DNA of 64,000 nt, taken from Manis javanica (taxonomy: Eukaryota > Chordata > Mammalia > Pholidota > Manidae). Below, piece after piece: positions 47,869 through 59,700 of the stretch. The notes under the pieces were generated by a model. It had not been told where the DNA came from. It was given only the letters and a program-made list of their open reading frames with translations, and did not search any database. The stretch's first letter is position 1, and each line of letters starts with the position of its first letter. The stretch lies in the NCBI RefSeq assembly GCF_040802235.1, contig NC_133169.1, positions 44,399,034 through 44,463,033 on the forward strand, written 5' to 3'. A program made the position numbers and the translations under genes.

Positions 47869-48816
47869 TCAGGCTCTCCCGTTTCCAGCTTTTCTCAGGC
47901 TCAGCCCCAATTGCATCGTGCTTCTCAGTGCCCCTGTGAAGTCTTTATTGCGGAAGTTGTAAATAAGGGGGTTCAGCACGGGGGTGATGATGGTGTAGAA
48001 ATCTGATGCCATCATGTCCTTCTCGGTAGGTGTAGACGGCAGCGCCAAAGAAGAACAGCCCCAAGATCATGTGAAAGGAGCAGGTGGCAAACGCCTTCCT
48101 CCGACCCTCAGCGGAATTCATCCTGTGAATGAGGCACAGAATGGGGGCTATTAGTTCGAGATGACCACGACGAGGACGAGCAGCATGAGGACGCAGCACA
48201 CGTACATGAACGTCCTGTAGAGGGAGATGTCGGCACAGGAGAGCTTCAGCAGGGGAGGAGCCTCACAGAAGAAGCTAGGAATTTTCCTAGACTGGCAGAA
48301 GGGGAAGCTCATGATGACGGGGGTAAGCAGGAAGCCATCAGACATCCCCAGGAGCCAGCACCCAGACAGCAGGCACTCACAGACCCTCTGGCTCATCAGC
48401 AGTGGGTAATGGAGAGGTCTGCAAATGGCAGTGTATCGGTCGGAGGCCATGGCCGCCAGAAGGTAACACTCCGCTCCAGCCAGGGTCAAATAGAAGAACA
48501 TCTGCACCCCGCAGCATGAGGCGGAAATCGTACGGTCGCCTGTGACTTGGCTCACGAGCATATTGGGCACAGTCATGGAGATGTACATGAGGTACATCAG
48601 TGGGAGCTGGCTGATGAAGAAGTACATGGGGGTGTGCAAGCGGGGCAGCACGCGGATCAGGACAATGAGCAGGGTGTTCCCGGCCAGGGCCAGTCAGAAA
48701 AGGATGAAGGTCACCACGTAGAGGAAGGTGGCAGGCTTGGTGTCACCAAAGAGCCCCACAAGGACGAAATTGGCGTTTGCTGTTTGATTCCGAGAGGCCT
48801 GATCCCCTGGGTTCAT
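47869..48816 (-). pseudogene. Olfactory receptor pseudogene, subfamily 2T-like
   Basis: A decayed odorant receptor. The start is at 48816 (MNPGDQ), with an N-terminal NQT glycosylation site, then VLVGLFG. A TGA at 48694-48696 interrupts TM1. The same frame continues with [32 protein letters not shown] and the EC2 cysteines to about 48155. There a frameshift, apparently an indel near 48158, precedes the [17 protein letters not shown] block. A second lesion near 48029, probably a deletion of some codons in EC3 plus a frame change, precedes the TM7 motif [12 protein letters not shown]. The final TGA is at 47869-47871. Three disabling lesions make function very unlikely. The family is judged from [14 protein letters not shown] and overall resemblance. 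Confidence 0.9.
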
Positions 48817-49442
48817 GATCTGGCTTATAGTTCTCACCCGAGGAAGAAAATAACAGCCATTGTTTTTGAGCCATTCATATGCACATGATTTGCTTAACCT
48901 TTTAACAGCAATAAAAGCCTTTTGAGTAATTTTTTCAAATACAGGGTTGTATGAATGAAGAATCAAAAGTTCAGGTCCCAGAGAGGCCAGGCTGCATGCT
49001 GGGCACAAGTCTGCCGTGGAATTTCAAACACACCCGGAAAGGCAAGTGCTCATGAGTCATATTAATAGACAAGAGGAGCTTACGCTCTTTCTTACTTGTT
49101 TCTCCCAAAGTTGAGAATGTAAAATAACTCATGAGATGATTAGAAAGCTAAAGGAGGATTCGCACATTAAGCCTGTGGTAACAGTTTGACCGTTGCACCA
49201 AGCTCCTCACTAACACTCCCCCTCCGCTTTTGGACCCAGTACTTCACCCAGGGCTCACTGATGAAAGTTAGAGCCGATGCTGATGTCAGGATTAATACTG
49301 CTAATGTTACTAACATAACTGAAGTTCTGCGTAAACTTGAAATCTCCTTAAGTATCTTCTACCATCATACATTTCTGTTACTTCCCCTTCGCTTATTAAA
49401 TAGTTCAACTTACTCAACTGTTCCTTGCATAATGGAGTTTCA

Positions 49443-49494
49443 TAGGCAGCAGCATTGTGAGCATCACGGACAGCCCAGCCTTCCCGGAGGAGCA
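49443..49494 (+). other. Exon-like segment with strong donor
   Basis: 'gagtttcatag' (weak acceptor) is followed by a GC-richer segment ending in ggaggagcag|gtgagc, an excellent donor. Small open frames run across it. It lies upstream of and antisense to the receptor pseudogene. It could be a non-coding exon or chance. Confidence 0.2.
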
Positions 49495-49526
49495 GGTGAG
49501 CGCAGAGACCGGTGCAAAGCAGGACA

Positions 49527-49612
49527 CTCGGGGTGCCGACCTGGTGTAGGGTCCTCAGGGTGCAGACCTTGTACGGGTGGATGGCGCTCAGGGTGCAGAC
49601 GTTCTACAGAGC
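49527..49612 (+). repeat. Small GC-rich minisatellite (about three units)
   Basis: Units start ctcggggtgccgacctgg (49527), ctcagggtgcagaccttg (49554) and ctcagggtgcagacgttc (49587), with spacing 27 and 33. From 49613 to 51710 no repeat or gene is recognised. Confidence 0.75.
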
Positions 49613-51711
49613 CCGAGGGCACTTGGGTCTAAGGATGGGAAGGAGAGGCGTGCCAGCGGGTTGCCCTCACAACCCCAGAGCAAAGTCTATGACATTCACT
49701 GTAACAGCTTCCATGCAGATAACTGTGCAAGAAATAACATAAATAAAAGCTATGATTGCACTAAATAGCAAGCTTTTAGTTGAAATATGAATTTACTTAC
49801 TTTCCTTTGCATATGTCATTAACACCACCACCACTACCCCAAAAAAAGTGCCTACAATATTAGGAATTCCATGCACAATGCATGCATGAATTTAAAGGAA
49901 CTGAATGGAGCAGTGAGTTAATCACACACAAAGCTAAAGCCCCGCAATCCGGCTAAGGATCCCTTTAGTGATGCATTTTAGTTTTCATAGAAAACTAGTA
50001 AAATTTTTCCCAATAAATTAGTAGTTTTGCTCAGCAAATGTTTTTCCTGATATGTTAATTTTTGTTTCCCTAGTTGAATTGCTTGAGACCTACTTCACAC
50101 AATTGTCCTGAAATTATTTAAGTTAAGAAGAGATGAAAGAGAGTTAACTTCTAGGCAATGGAAAGGTCTGGGGCTCCAACTGACTGAGGTCTGGCCAGTG
50201 TACAGGTTCCTGTACCCCAGGCTAGAGAAATATGCAGAGCAAAAGTCCCATAGTAAGTGAGACACAAGGAAATGTGAAGCAAAATATAAGGTACTGTACC
50301 TGCAATAAAAATGTGGGACTTCAGAGAATCAAAAGTCAGGATTCCATGAGAGACAACACCATGAATCAGACATCCTTGCTCCTTATTTTGCACCTTTGTA
50401 AAGCTCTGAAGAGACATGTAAACAAGCCACATGCCAGCGAAAAAGACAAAAGCAGCATGTGAGTGTACACATTTTGCTCCACCAGAGAGTAAGCCTGAGA
50501 CCATCCGAAGGTCAGTGCAACCAGGTTTAAAGGGAGCAGACAAAATGGGAAGTTACACCATCAGTTTCTTCACATTATTCTCTTTAGTCCTTTGCAGTGT
50601 TGAATCAGCATAAAACTTAGATGACAATGGAAGCCAGGAGGAATTTTCCATATCCTTCTTCCATTCATATCACCTAACTTGACATGAGCTCCTCTCTGGA
50701 GCTGTTCCTTCCTGTAAGACCACCTCAGACTCCAACATGTTTGTATTTTATTTTCTATTTGTTTTTGCAGATATCCTAATATAATTTCTACCCACAGTAC
50801 AATTGGAAATTGAATATATATGCCACTTAAGTGCTACAGGTACCAAAGAGCAAATTCATCTTTTTCATGAGGATATTGCACATTTTTAAGCTTAAAATTC
50901 TATTTCCCAGTTTGGAAACATTTTCCCATTTGATATTTTTTGGGAATGCTCTCTCTTTGTAAAAACAAGTCTGGATTTCAGAAATGCAGTGTCATGAGGA
51001 GCATAAACACCAGAGCCAGAACCTGACCCAGAACTGACTTAAAACACCATGTTCCTCCCCGTATCCATCCCCTGGCTGAACACTCTGTACCACTGGGCAG
51101 TGTGATGGTGGCTTCAGGCACTTTTCTGTACAATAAATACATTAACCCTCAAATATCTGCAGTTCACATCCTTTCTTCATGACAGCATGACAGGGTCAAG
51201 AGCCCATTTTAGGTTCATACGTAATGTGTATATACTGTATAGGTATTTTCTAATCGTATTAAGTTCACTAGCATGAGCGCAGATTTTTTTTTAATGTATT
51301 TAAAGTTCTATCAGCAACTCTGCTTTCAGTTTTGGTTCACTTTCCTATTTCTGTGTGTTTGGGACAGCCTGGGGCAGGCCAAGTGGCAGCAGCTGGAATA
51401 TTATAATAGAAAAATACATTTGACTTAAAGTTCCAGAACTACTGCTCAAGTGTCATTTTTGCCTCTTACTGTGTAATCTTAGTCATTAAAATCTCTGGGA
51501 ATCATTCTTTTCAAAATCAAACAACAGAAGCAACATTATGAACTTTTTATGCTTCCATGAACCTCAAGACATCTGTGATTCTAATGTCCAAATGTGGTCT
51601 GATGTTTCTCCATGAGAGGCTGATCCTCCTTCCTCTTTGCCCCTATCCTCAAAATCCCAAAGAGACCCCCTGTGGACAGATTCATTGCATCAAGCTCAGA
51701 TCACATAACTT

Positions 51712-51810
51712 GGGAAAGGCAGCCCTGTGCCAGGCACTGTGCCGAGCCTTTACCAGCATGTCGCGTGCCAGCCCTGTGTCATGAATCCAACCCTGTGTAC
51801 AAGGAAATCC
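51712..51810 (+). repeat. MIR SINE core fragment
   Basis: The stretch tgtgccaggcactgtgccga followed by 'gcctttaccagcatg' and 'catgaatccaaccctgtgta' follows the MIR core order. Diverged. From 51811 to about 52900 nothing else is recognised. Confidence 0.7.
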
Positions 51811-52899
51811 TGACTCCAGGAGTGAGAATCAGCTCTTGACTGGAGCCCATCCTGCCCCCCAAGGTCTTGCTTTCCCCAAAGTCTCAGGCTGCCTTCAAAC
51901 TGACACCTTTATATTTCCTTCAAATCTTCAATTGCTCTTTCCTTGCTGTAAATTTTCCACCTTGGTTCCTGTCTGTCAGCTAAAACCAACATGGCTATTG
52001 CACTAAGATAATTTATTCAGGATCAAATGCATGTTTATAACCTGGGCATTAAATCATAAATTTCTAGTGACTGCTCTGTAGCTCTTTGTTTGCAGAGGGT
52101 TTACATGCTATTAACAGCAGGGCATCCAGCAAAAAAGAGATGACATTGATTACTACATCAAGCAGTGTGTCAAGGATACATTTGGTTACTGTCTTAAAAG
52201 AACAGACCGGTCACATTCTGGTGCTGTGTGTGAGAGGAGGCAAGGTTTAGGATATATTCATCCTCCTACAGAATTCCATCGAGGCTGTGAGCAGAGAATC
52301 CCATTCAGTTGTCTTCTTGGAGAAGTCCAGGCTGTTTCTGTCCTTGGGTGAGGGGCTGTGGCACTCGCCGACACAGATGAAAATGGCTGCAGGATCCCCT
52401 CACACCATGGCATGAGTCATCCTGGCCAACTTGGGGCCTCTACTTGCCTGTGTGAACCATGTAGTAACATAAATAATTTAATTTTATTCCACAAGTTTCC
52501 TCTTATTGTCAGTTACCAACCCTCAGTTGCATATCATGACTATAATATCTCAATGCCATCGGGGATGATGTTCACTGAGTCAGGAGTTTTCTTTTGCTTC
52601 ATGTCTGTCCCTAACTTATTTATCAGACTCTGCATTCTGAATCATCTCTGACCTTCTAGATAACAAGATTTGGCTCTTTCCTGCTGTTGCTTAGCACCCA
52701 AATGCTAAAATAAATACTATAATTAATATGACACTAGTGGTTACAGTTCCTGAAATATCAATGCGTGTAAAAGAATTTAAAAAGCAAGAAAATCATCCAA
52801 TAAAGCCTTAAAAAGTCAGGATATTCTTTGATTAGTTTGACTATTCTCCCTGTCATCTATGGTCAAACACACTCTGTGACATAGATTTTCAGATTTTAT

Positions 52900-54540
52900 A
52901 ATGTTCCCCTGAAATCTTGAAATGTCATGACCAGTTTTTCCTTTGACCAATCATCTTTCAATATTTTGACCTGGGTTGGAAGCCTTAGTTCAAGCTCCAG
53001 TAAGCATAATGTTCTTCTCCTTATTATCATAAATTCTGTTAACCTCAGGTAAGTATATATTCCCCATAACAGCTGTACTGTGACATATATTGGAAGTGTT
53101 CATTTTAAACTGTTTGCCCAAAATAGTGATTGGGTAACTGGACAGTGTGATTCTCAATTCCTTCCCAACAAAACCATCCCCTTCCCATATGCCATATATG
53201 GTTGTATGTGGGAGTTTTTACCACTGGCCAAATTAAGGTCGTCTCTGGATCCCAAATTCCTGAGGTCACAACCAAATTCTATTGCCTTGTTCACAGTTTA
53301 AGACTGAGATGAGCTCCTATCAAGGTGATGTCTTTTTTCAGTAAGGTTATCCCATCGTCTACCCGTGGCAAGTAGGAGTTATTTCCATGAGCAATGTCTA
53401 TTCCCCTTACAGGCGCTACTTTACAGGATTTCTGCTGATTTAATTAGGAATCAGTGCGGTTAGACAGCAGCGGTGTCAGTTACCAGTTCTCCTGTTATGT
53501 CCCATTAATCAGGAAGACTGTACATTTCCCTTAAGTGAGATCTAGCAGGTAACATAGTTGGCTGTCACTTCATAGCACCTGGTTTCACCTGCAGTCAGTC
53601 AGCTCCTTCTGTTCCTGTGCTGCCTCCCACCCTTTTCCTTCTTTCTGAGATACTGTCCCATGAAGCTTCCGGATTGAATCTCTTCTCTTGGTCCCACTGC
53701 TATTCATTATGCACTGCCTCTGCTCAGTGTACACAGGCCAACCCCTTGGTCACCTGGAAGGTAGTGCTGATTTATTCACCAGTACACTGGTTCCACTGAG
53801 GTATCATCATCTGTTTTTCAATCTGGATACAAAGCCCTGACCCACAAAGACTGAATTCCCTGGATGGGGTTCAAACGGACTGCTGTAACCCCTAGCTATA
53901 GACTGGTTGACCAGAGGGCTTCCCAGAGTTGACCTTTGTGAATCTGGGGAGTATGAGTGGCTATGCTTCCCCACCATATTCCTACAACATAATTTAATTG
54001 AGCTGATGACTTTTTCTCCTTTTATGGGGTTGGGACCCACCCATAAAGTTCAGGTAAGGGAAGAGTTTTGTGACAGGAAACAAAGTGTAGTCAAAGGATT
54101 TACTTCAATTACAGCCCAGTAAACTTTTAAGAGGTCCATTGATTCCTGTAGCTGCCCAACATCTCTGATAAACTGTATGTTTTGTCGATGCTGTTTACCT
54201 CCCAATAATGTCACCTGGCAAGATTCTATGAAGCTTTTCCCAATTAATTCTCTATGTAATAAACATACCCCATGAATTTAGAACTGACAAGGAGATTGCT
54301 TAGGTTCATGTAAGGTAGACCTCAAGATCTGAGCCCTGCCATTATATATGAATACTTGGCAATGAATTTAAGTTATTTTCTTATTTGAGATTCCATAAGA
54401 TGTCTTTTTCTCCAAAATTTCATTGCAATTACTTTAGGAACCAACAAATATGGGAGTTTAGGGAGACATATGGGTTGACACCAGTCCCATAGAGGAAATG
54501 TAGAAGAGAAGCAATATTTCAAGTGTCACTGGCCTGGTCC
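52900..54540 (-). pseudogene. Possible env region of the minus-strand retrovirus remnant
   Basis: This lies directly downstream (on the minus strand) of integrase sequence, where env should be. Short frames such as 53807-54040 contain an Asn-glycosylation-like LVNQSI and a pattern vaguely like a surface subunit. There is no fusion peptide, CX6C motif or clear membrane anchor that I can point to. The call depends almost entirely on position. Confidence 0.25.
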
Positions 54541-54559
54541 AGATTCTCGGGAAAGCTGC

Positions 54560-54929
54560 CACATCAGATGCTGGCTCCTTCGCATCCTGGCCTCATCAGT
54601 ACAATTGCTGTCTTAGATCTTCCTTCTGTTGACCATTCTGAGTAGGCATCCTTCTTAAGAGGGAAACAAGCAGTCAACATTGTGCAATTGTGTTGCACAG
54701 AAGTTAGGAAGACTTGGAAAGGTCCTTTCCATTTGTAATGTAAGGAATTTTTCATTCACCTGGTGACCTTTCCAATGTACATACACACCTGTCTGTAGAT
54801 CATGAGACTGAATTACTTCTTTTTCTGGTAAATTTTCATTATAACAATCAATAACCAACTTTGAGTCTTCCTTCAGTAGCTTAGTTAGCTGTTTAAAATA
54901 ATGCAATATATCCCCTTTAATAATGAGGG
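54560..54929 (-). pseudogene. Retroviral integrase C-terminal domain remnant
   Basis: Minus-strand frames at 54564-54755 and 54655-54906 carry the SH3-like C-terminal domain signature of class I retroviral integrases. There is an H-DLQTGVYVHWKGHQ-type block and a WKGPFQVFLT block, in two frames about 20 residues apart. The remaining integrase core lies beyond the inserted L1 at 55265-55800. Confidence 0.7.
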
Positions 54930-54934
54930 TTCAA

Positions 54935-55262
54935 AAACTCAATGAACAAAATGTCAGTAGGCCCATAGACACTGAGAAGTGACTGGTAATTGCCAAGGGA
55001 GAGTTAGTGGGGTGGGTGGGTGAAGTAGGTCAAGGGAATAAAGAGGAACAAAATCACAGTCATAATATAAATTAGTCGTGGGGATGAAAGTACCGCATAG
55101 AGTATATAGTCAATAGTTCTGTAACATCTTTCTATATTGACAGATAGTAACTGCACTAGTTGAAGTGAGGACTTAATCATGTATATAACTGTTGAATCAC
55201 TGTTATATACCTGAAACTAATATAATATTGTATATCAACTATACTTCAATAAAAATTAAAAT
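54935..55262 (+). mobile_element. L1 3' end inserted in the integrase remnant
   Basis: Plus-strand L1 3' UTR ('gactggtaattgccaaggga', 'agtcataatataaattagtc', 'aacatctttctatattgaca', ending 'tacttcaataaaaattaaaa'). It splits the minus-strand integrase between its core and its C-terminal domain. Confidence 0.8.
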
Positions 55263-55264
55263 AA

Positions 55265-55800
55265 TGTGTTCATATAAACCTTCATCTGTTCTCACAGCTC
55301 TGCCCATAATAATTTCAGATGATTGTGGATGTTTACCAATTCAGGCTGAGAAATACCGAGGGAGTCTTTAGCCATGGCAAAGAGAAAGTATCAAATTTGC
55401 TAATTGGGTTTTAATTATATCATTTGTTGTTTCCATGAGGCCAGATGACTGTGGCTATAAGTCAGTGGAAATGCTAAAAAGTAGGCCATTTTACAAATTT
55501 CTTTGATAATCTGTCCTGTGGAATGAGTCCTTAGATCATGTTGCAGTTCAGCAGGAAACCCCCCATACCAGAATAATACATTCCAGTAATAATGTGCTTA
55601 TCATTTGGGCCACTGCCTTCTGGCAAGGAAATACTTCAATCCACTGAAAACATGCATATAATAACAAGAACATGTGTATAACTTGTATTAAGCAGTAATT
55701 GAATGAAGTCCAGCTACAGGTGTTCAAAGAGCACAGAGGGAGGAAGTTAGGCCACTGGGAACTGAAAGAGTTTTCCTTAAATGCATTAAAGTGGGTGAAT
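55265..55800 (-). pseudogene. Retroviral integrase core remnant
   Basis: On the minus strand, 55548-55808 reads like the integrase catalytic core from the start of the DDE domain (a W-x-SF-Y block) through a CFQWIEVFPCQKA block to ..IILVWGV. A decayed continuation at about 55510-55545 matches the S-D-x-G-x-H-F-T-G segment with substitutions. 55380-55460 matches the segment before the catalytic glutamate. The first aspartate of the triad is lost. It belongs to the same provirus as 54560-54929. Confidence 0.65.
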
Positions 55801-56756
55801 GAGTGCAAAAAAACAAAAACAGAACAGTTGTTTCCAGGGACCCAGGAAGAACCATGTGGTCATCTTGGGTTCCCACAGCCCTGACTGTTGGTCTGATTTA
55901 CAGCCATTGTTTACTCATATTCCCTTTTTGTTCCTGCTTGTAGTTTATGCTTCTTTCAACTTAGAGCCCATTTTCAAATGCCTCCACACCCAGGAAAGTG
56001 GGTCTAACATGGTTATGATAGATGGACTGACTGGCTGAGATAAAGTTGAAAAAAAACAATAACCATGAGCATGTATGTTTTTTAAACTCTTCATTAGGTA
56101 AGTTTAAGAGCATCTAAAAATACAGAGAATAATACAAGAAACTCCAGGTTTCATCATTCAATATGAGCAATTGTCAACTCAGGGCCCATCTTGGCCCATG
56201 TCTCTTCACTTTTACTAGATGATTTTTGAGTCAAATTCCTATGCTATTGAAAAAATTTTTTTTGTATTCCTGATATTTGTGATTCGAAATTATGTTAGTA
56301 TGCATCAGTGAAGCATAAAGACCCTTTTAAACAAACATCATTATTAAACCTAAAAACATTAACAGTAATTGAATAGTAATATTATATAACATAATATAAT
56401 ATGGTAGAACATAAAAGGCATAATATAATGAAAGAGTTTAAAATTGATTTCATTTATTTTTAGGATTCATACCACTAGAGATGTGTCATCAGATTGCATA
56501 TTTGGTCACTTGAAATACTTCCTCTTTCTGTGCTAATACCATCAACTGGATGAAAGTTAGGTTTCTTTATTTCATTTTGCTTTGATTTATAGGGGTTGCA
56601 TTTTAAAGACCTTAAATTAAAATTATTTACAGTTGAACCGCATCTTGTAACATCCCATTCCATACTGTCTTCCTTTTGTCCATCACTTTGTATTTTACAC
56701 ATATATATTGATGCTTACAACCAGACATTATGAAAATTTTTCGTTGGTTATTTAGT
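55801..56756. other. Unassigned sequence with possible old repeat
   Basis: 56060-56240 (aaactcttcattaggtaagt, 'caattgtcaactcagggccc') looks like an old interspersed repeat that I could not name with confidence. The rest is AT-rich and unrecognised. Confidence 0.3.
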
Positions 56757-59700
56757 TGTCTTGAGTTATTTTCTTTTTTTAAATTGAAGTATCATTGGTA
56801 TACTATCATATTGATTTCAAGTGTACAACACAGTGGTTCAGCTGTTACCCATATCATTAAATTCTCACCCCCACTAATGCAGTTACTATCTGTCAACACT
56901 GTAAGATGTATAGAATCACTGGCTATATTCCTCATGCTGTACTATCATTTCTATGACCAACTTATATGCTTACTGAGGTTTCTGTGCCTCTTTTATCTCC
57001 CTCACCCTCCCCATCCACCCCCAGAACTCCTCCTCCATGTTAACCACCAGTCACTTCTCAATGTTTGAATCTAATGCTGTTTTGTTCATTTGTTTTGTTT
57101 TCATATTCTACAAATAAGTGAATAAAATGATATTTTTCTTTCTCTGCATGACCTATTTCACTGAGCGTAATACCTAGATCCTTACATGTTGTTGCACATG
57201 GCAGGATTTTTTTCTTATGGCTGAATAATGTTCCATTGTGTATATGGACCACCTCTTCCTTACCCATTCATCTACTGATGGACACTTTCATTGCTTCCAT
57301 ATCTTGCCTGTTGTAAATAATAAGATGCTAAACATAGGGGTACCAATATGTTATCAAATCAAGGATTTTGTTTTCTCTGGGTAAATTCCTAGAAGTGGAA
57401 TTGCTGGGTTGAATGGTTTATCTATTTTTAGTTTTTTGAGGAATCTCCATATTGTTTTCCACAATGGCTGTGCCAATTTACCTGCCCACCAACACTGCAG
57501 GAGGGCTCCCATTTCTCCACATCCTCACCAACACTTCTTATTTCTTGTTTTTTGAATAGTGACCATTGTAACTGCTGTGAGGTGATATCTCACTGTGGTT
57601 TTGATTTGCAATTCCTGATAATTATCAGTGTGGAGCATCTTTTCATGTGCTTGTTGATCATCTGTATTTCTACTTTGGAGAAATGTCTGCTCATGTCCTC
57701 TGCCCATTTTTCAATAGGGGTATTGTTTCTTGGGTATTGAGGCATATGAGTTCTTTATATATCTGGAATGCTAACCCCTTATCAGATGAGTCATTTACGA
57801 ACATATTCTCCCATACAGTAGGTTACCTTTTAGTTCTTCTAATGGTGTCCTTTCTGTACAGAAGCTTGCTAGTTTGATGTAATCCCACTTGTCCATTTTC
57901 TGTTTTGTATCCCTTTGCTGAAGAGATGTGTCCAGGAAAAAATTGCTCACACTTATGTTCAAGAAATTTTTGCCAGTTTTCTTCTAAAAGTTTTATGGTT
58001 TCATGCTTTGCATTCAGGTAGGTATTTGATCCATTTCAAGTTTACCCTTTTGTGGATAGAGTTAGCAATAATCCAGTTCCATTCTCTTGCATGTAGCTCT
58101 CCAATTTTGCCAACACCAATTGTTGAAAATGCTGCCTTTTCCTCATTGTGTCTTCATAACTCCTTTATGATATATTAATTTACCATATATGCATGGGTTT
58201 GTATCTGGGCTCTCTAGTCTCTTCCATTAATCTATGGGTCTCCTCTTGTACCAGTACCACACTGTTTTGATTACTGTTGCTTTACGGTATAGCTGGAAGC
58301 CAGGGAGTATAATCCCCCAGCTTTATTCTTCTTTCTCAGGATTGCTTTGGCTATTCAGGGTCTTTGTGGTTCCATATGAATTTTAGAACTATTTATTCTA
58401 GTTCATTGAAGAATGCTGTTGGTATTTTGATGGGGATTGCATTGAATCTGTAAATCACTTTGGTCAGGATGGCCATTTTGACAATGTTAATTCTTCTATC
58501 CATGAACATAAGATAGATTTCCATTTATTTCTGTCTTTCTTGTTTCTCTTAAGAGTATCTTACAGTTTTCAGAGAACAAGTCTTTCACTTCCTTGTTTAG
58601 ATTTATTCCTAGGTATTTCATTCTTTTTTATGAAATTGTGAATGGAATTGTTTTCCTGATTTCTCTTTCTGATAACTCATTGTTAGTATATAGGAATGCA
58701 ACAGATTTCTGTGTATTAAATTTGTATCCTGACACTTTGCTGAAATATAGTTATTAGTTCCAATAGTTTTGGGTAGAGTCTTTAGGATTTTCTATCTATA
58801 ATATCATATCATCTGCAAATAGGGATGATTCAACTTCTTCCATGACAATTTGGATGCGTTTTAACTCTTTTTCTTGTATACTTGCAGTGACTAGGACCTC
58901 CAGTACTGTGTTGAATAAAATGGTGAGAGTGTATACCTTTTTCTTGTTCCTAATCTCAGAGGAAAAGCTTTCAGTTTTTTGCCATTAAGTATGATATTGG
59001 CTGTGGGTTTGCATAACGGCCCTTATTATGTTGATATATATACATATTTTATTCAGTTTTTATCATTAATGGATATTGAATTTTGTCAAATCCTTTCAGC
59101 ATCTATTGAGATGATCATATAGTTTTATCCTTTTTGTTAACGTGGTGTATGATATTGATTCATTTATGATATTATGCCATCCTTATACCCTTGGAATAAA
59201 TTCCATTTGGTCTTTTTTATGTATTTTGAATTTGGTTTCCTAATATTTTGCTGGGGGCTTTTGCATCTATATTCATCATTGATGTTAGTTTATCATTTTC
59301 TTTTATGTGGTGTCTTTGTATGGTTTTGGTTTTAGATTGATGCTGGCCTCATAGAATGAGTTTGGAAGTATTCCTGCCTTTCTGCTTTTAGGAATATTTT
59401 TAAAAGGATTGTTATTAAGTGACTTCACTCATTTGTGGAGTCTAACAACAAAGCAAAAATGAAGGAGCAAAACAGCAGCAGATTCACAGACTCCAATAAG
59501 TGACTAGTGGTTACCAAAACAAAAGGGATGGGGAAGGTAAGTGGGGATGGATGGAGAAAGGGATTAAGGGGACATTATAATTAGCACACATAATATAGGT
59601 AGGTCATGGGGAAGGCAATACTGCATGGAGAAGACAAGTAGAGACTCTATAGCATCTTACTATGCTGATGGACAGTAACTGCAATTGGGTGGGGGAGGGA

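Noticed and set aside
50151..50543. 130-residue minus-strand open frame with hydrophobic stretches
   Set aside because: It has no receptor or other family motif; composition alone does not support a gene.
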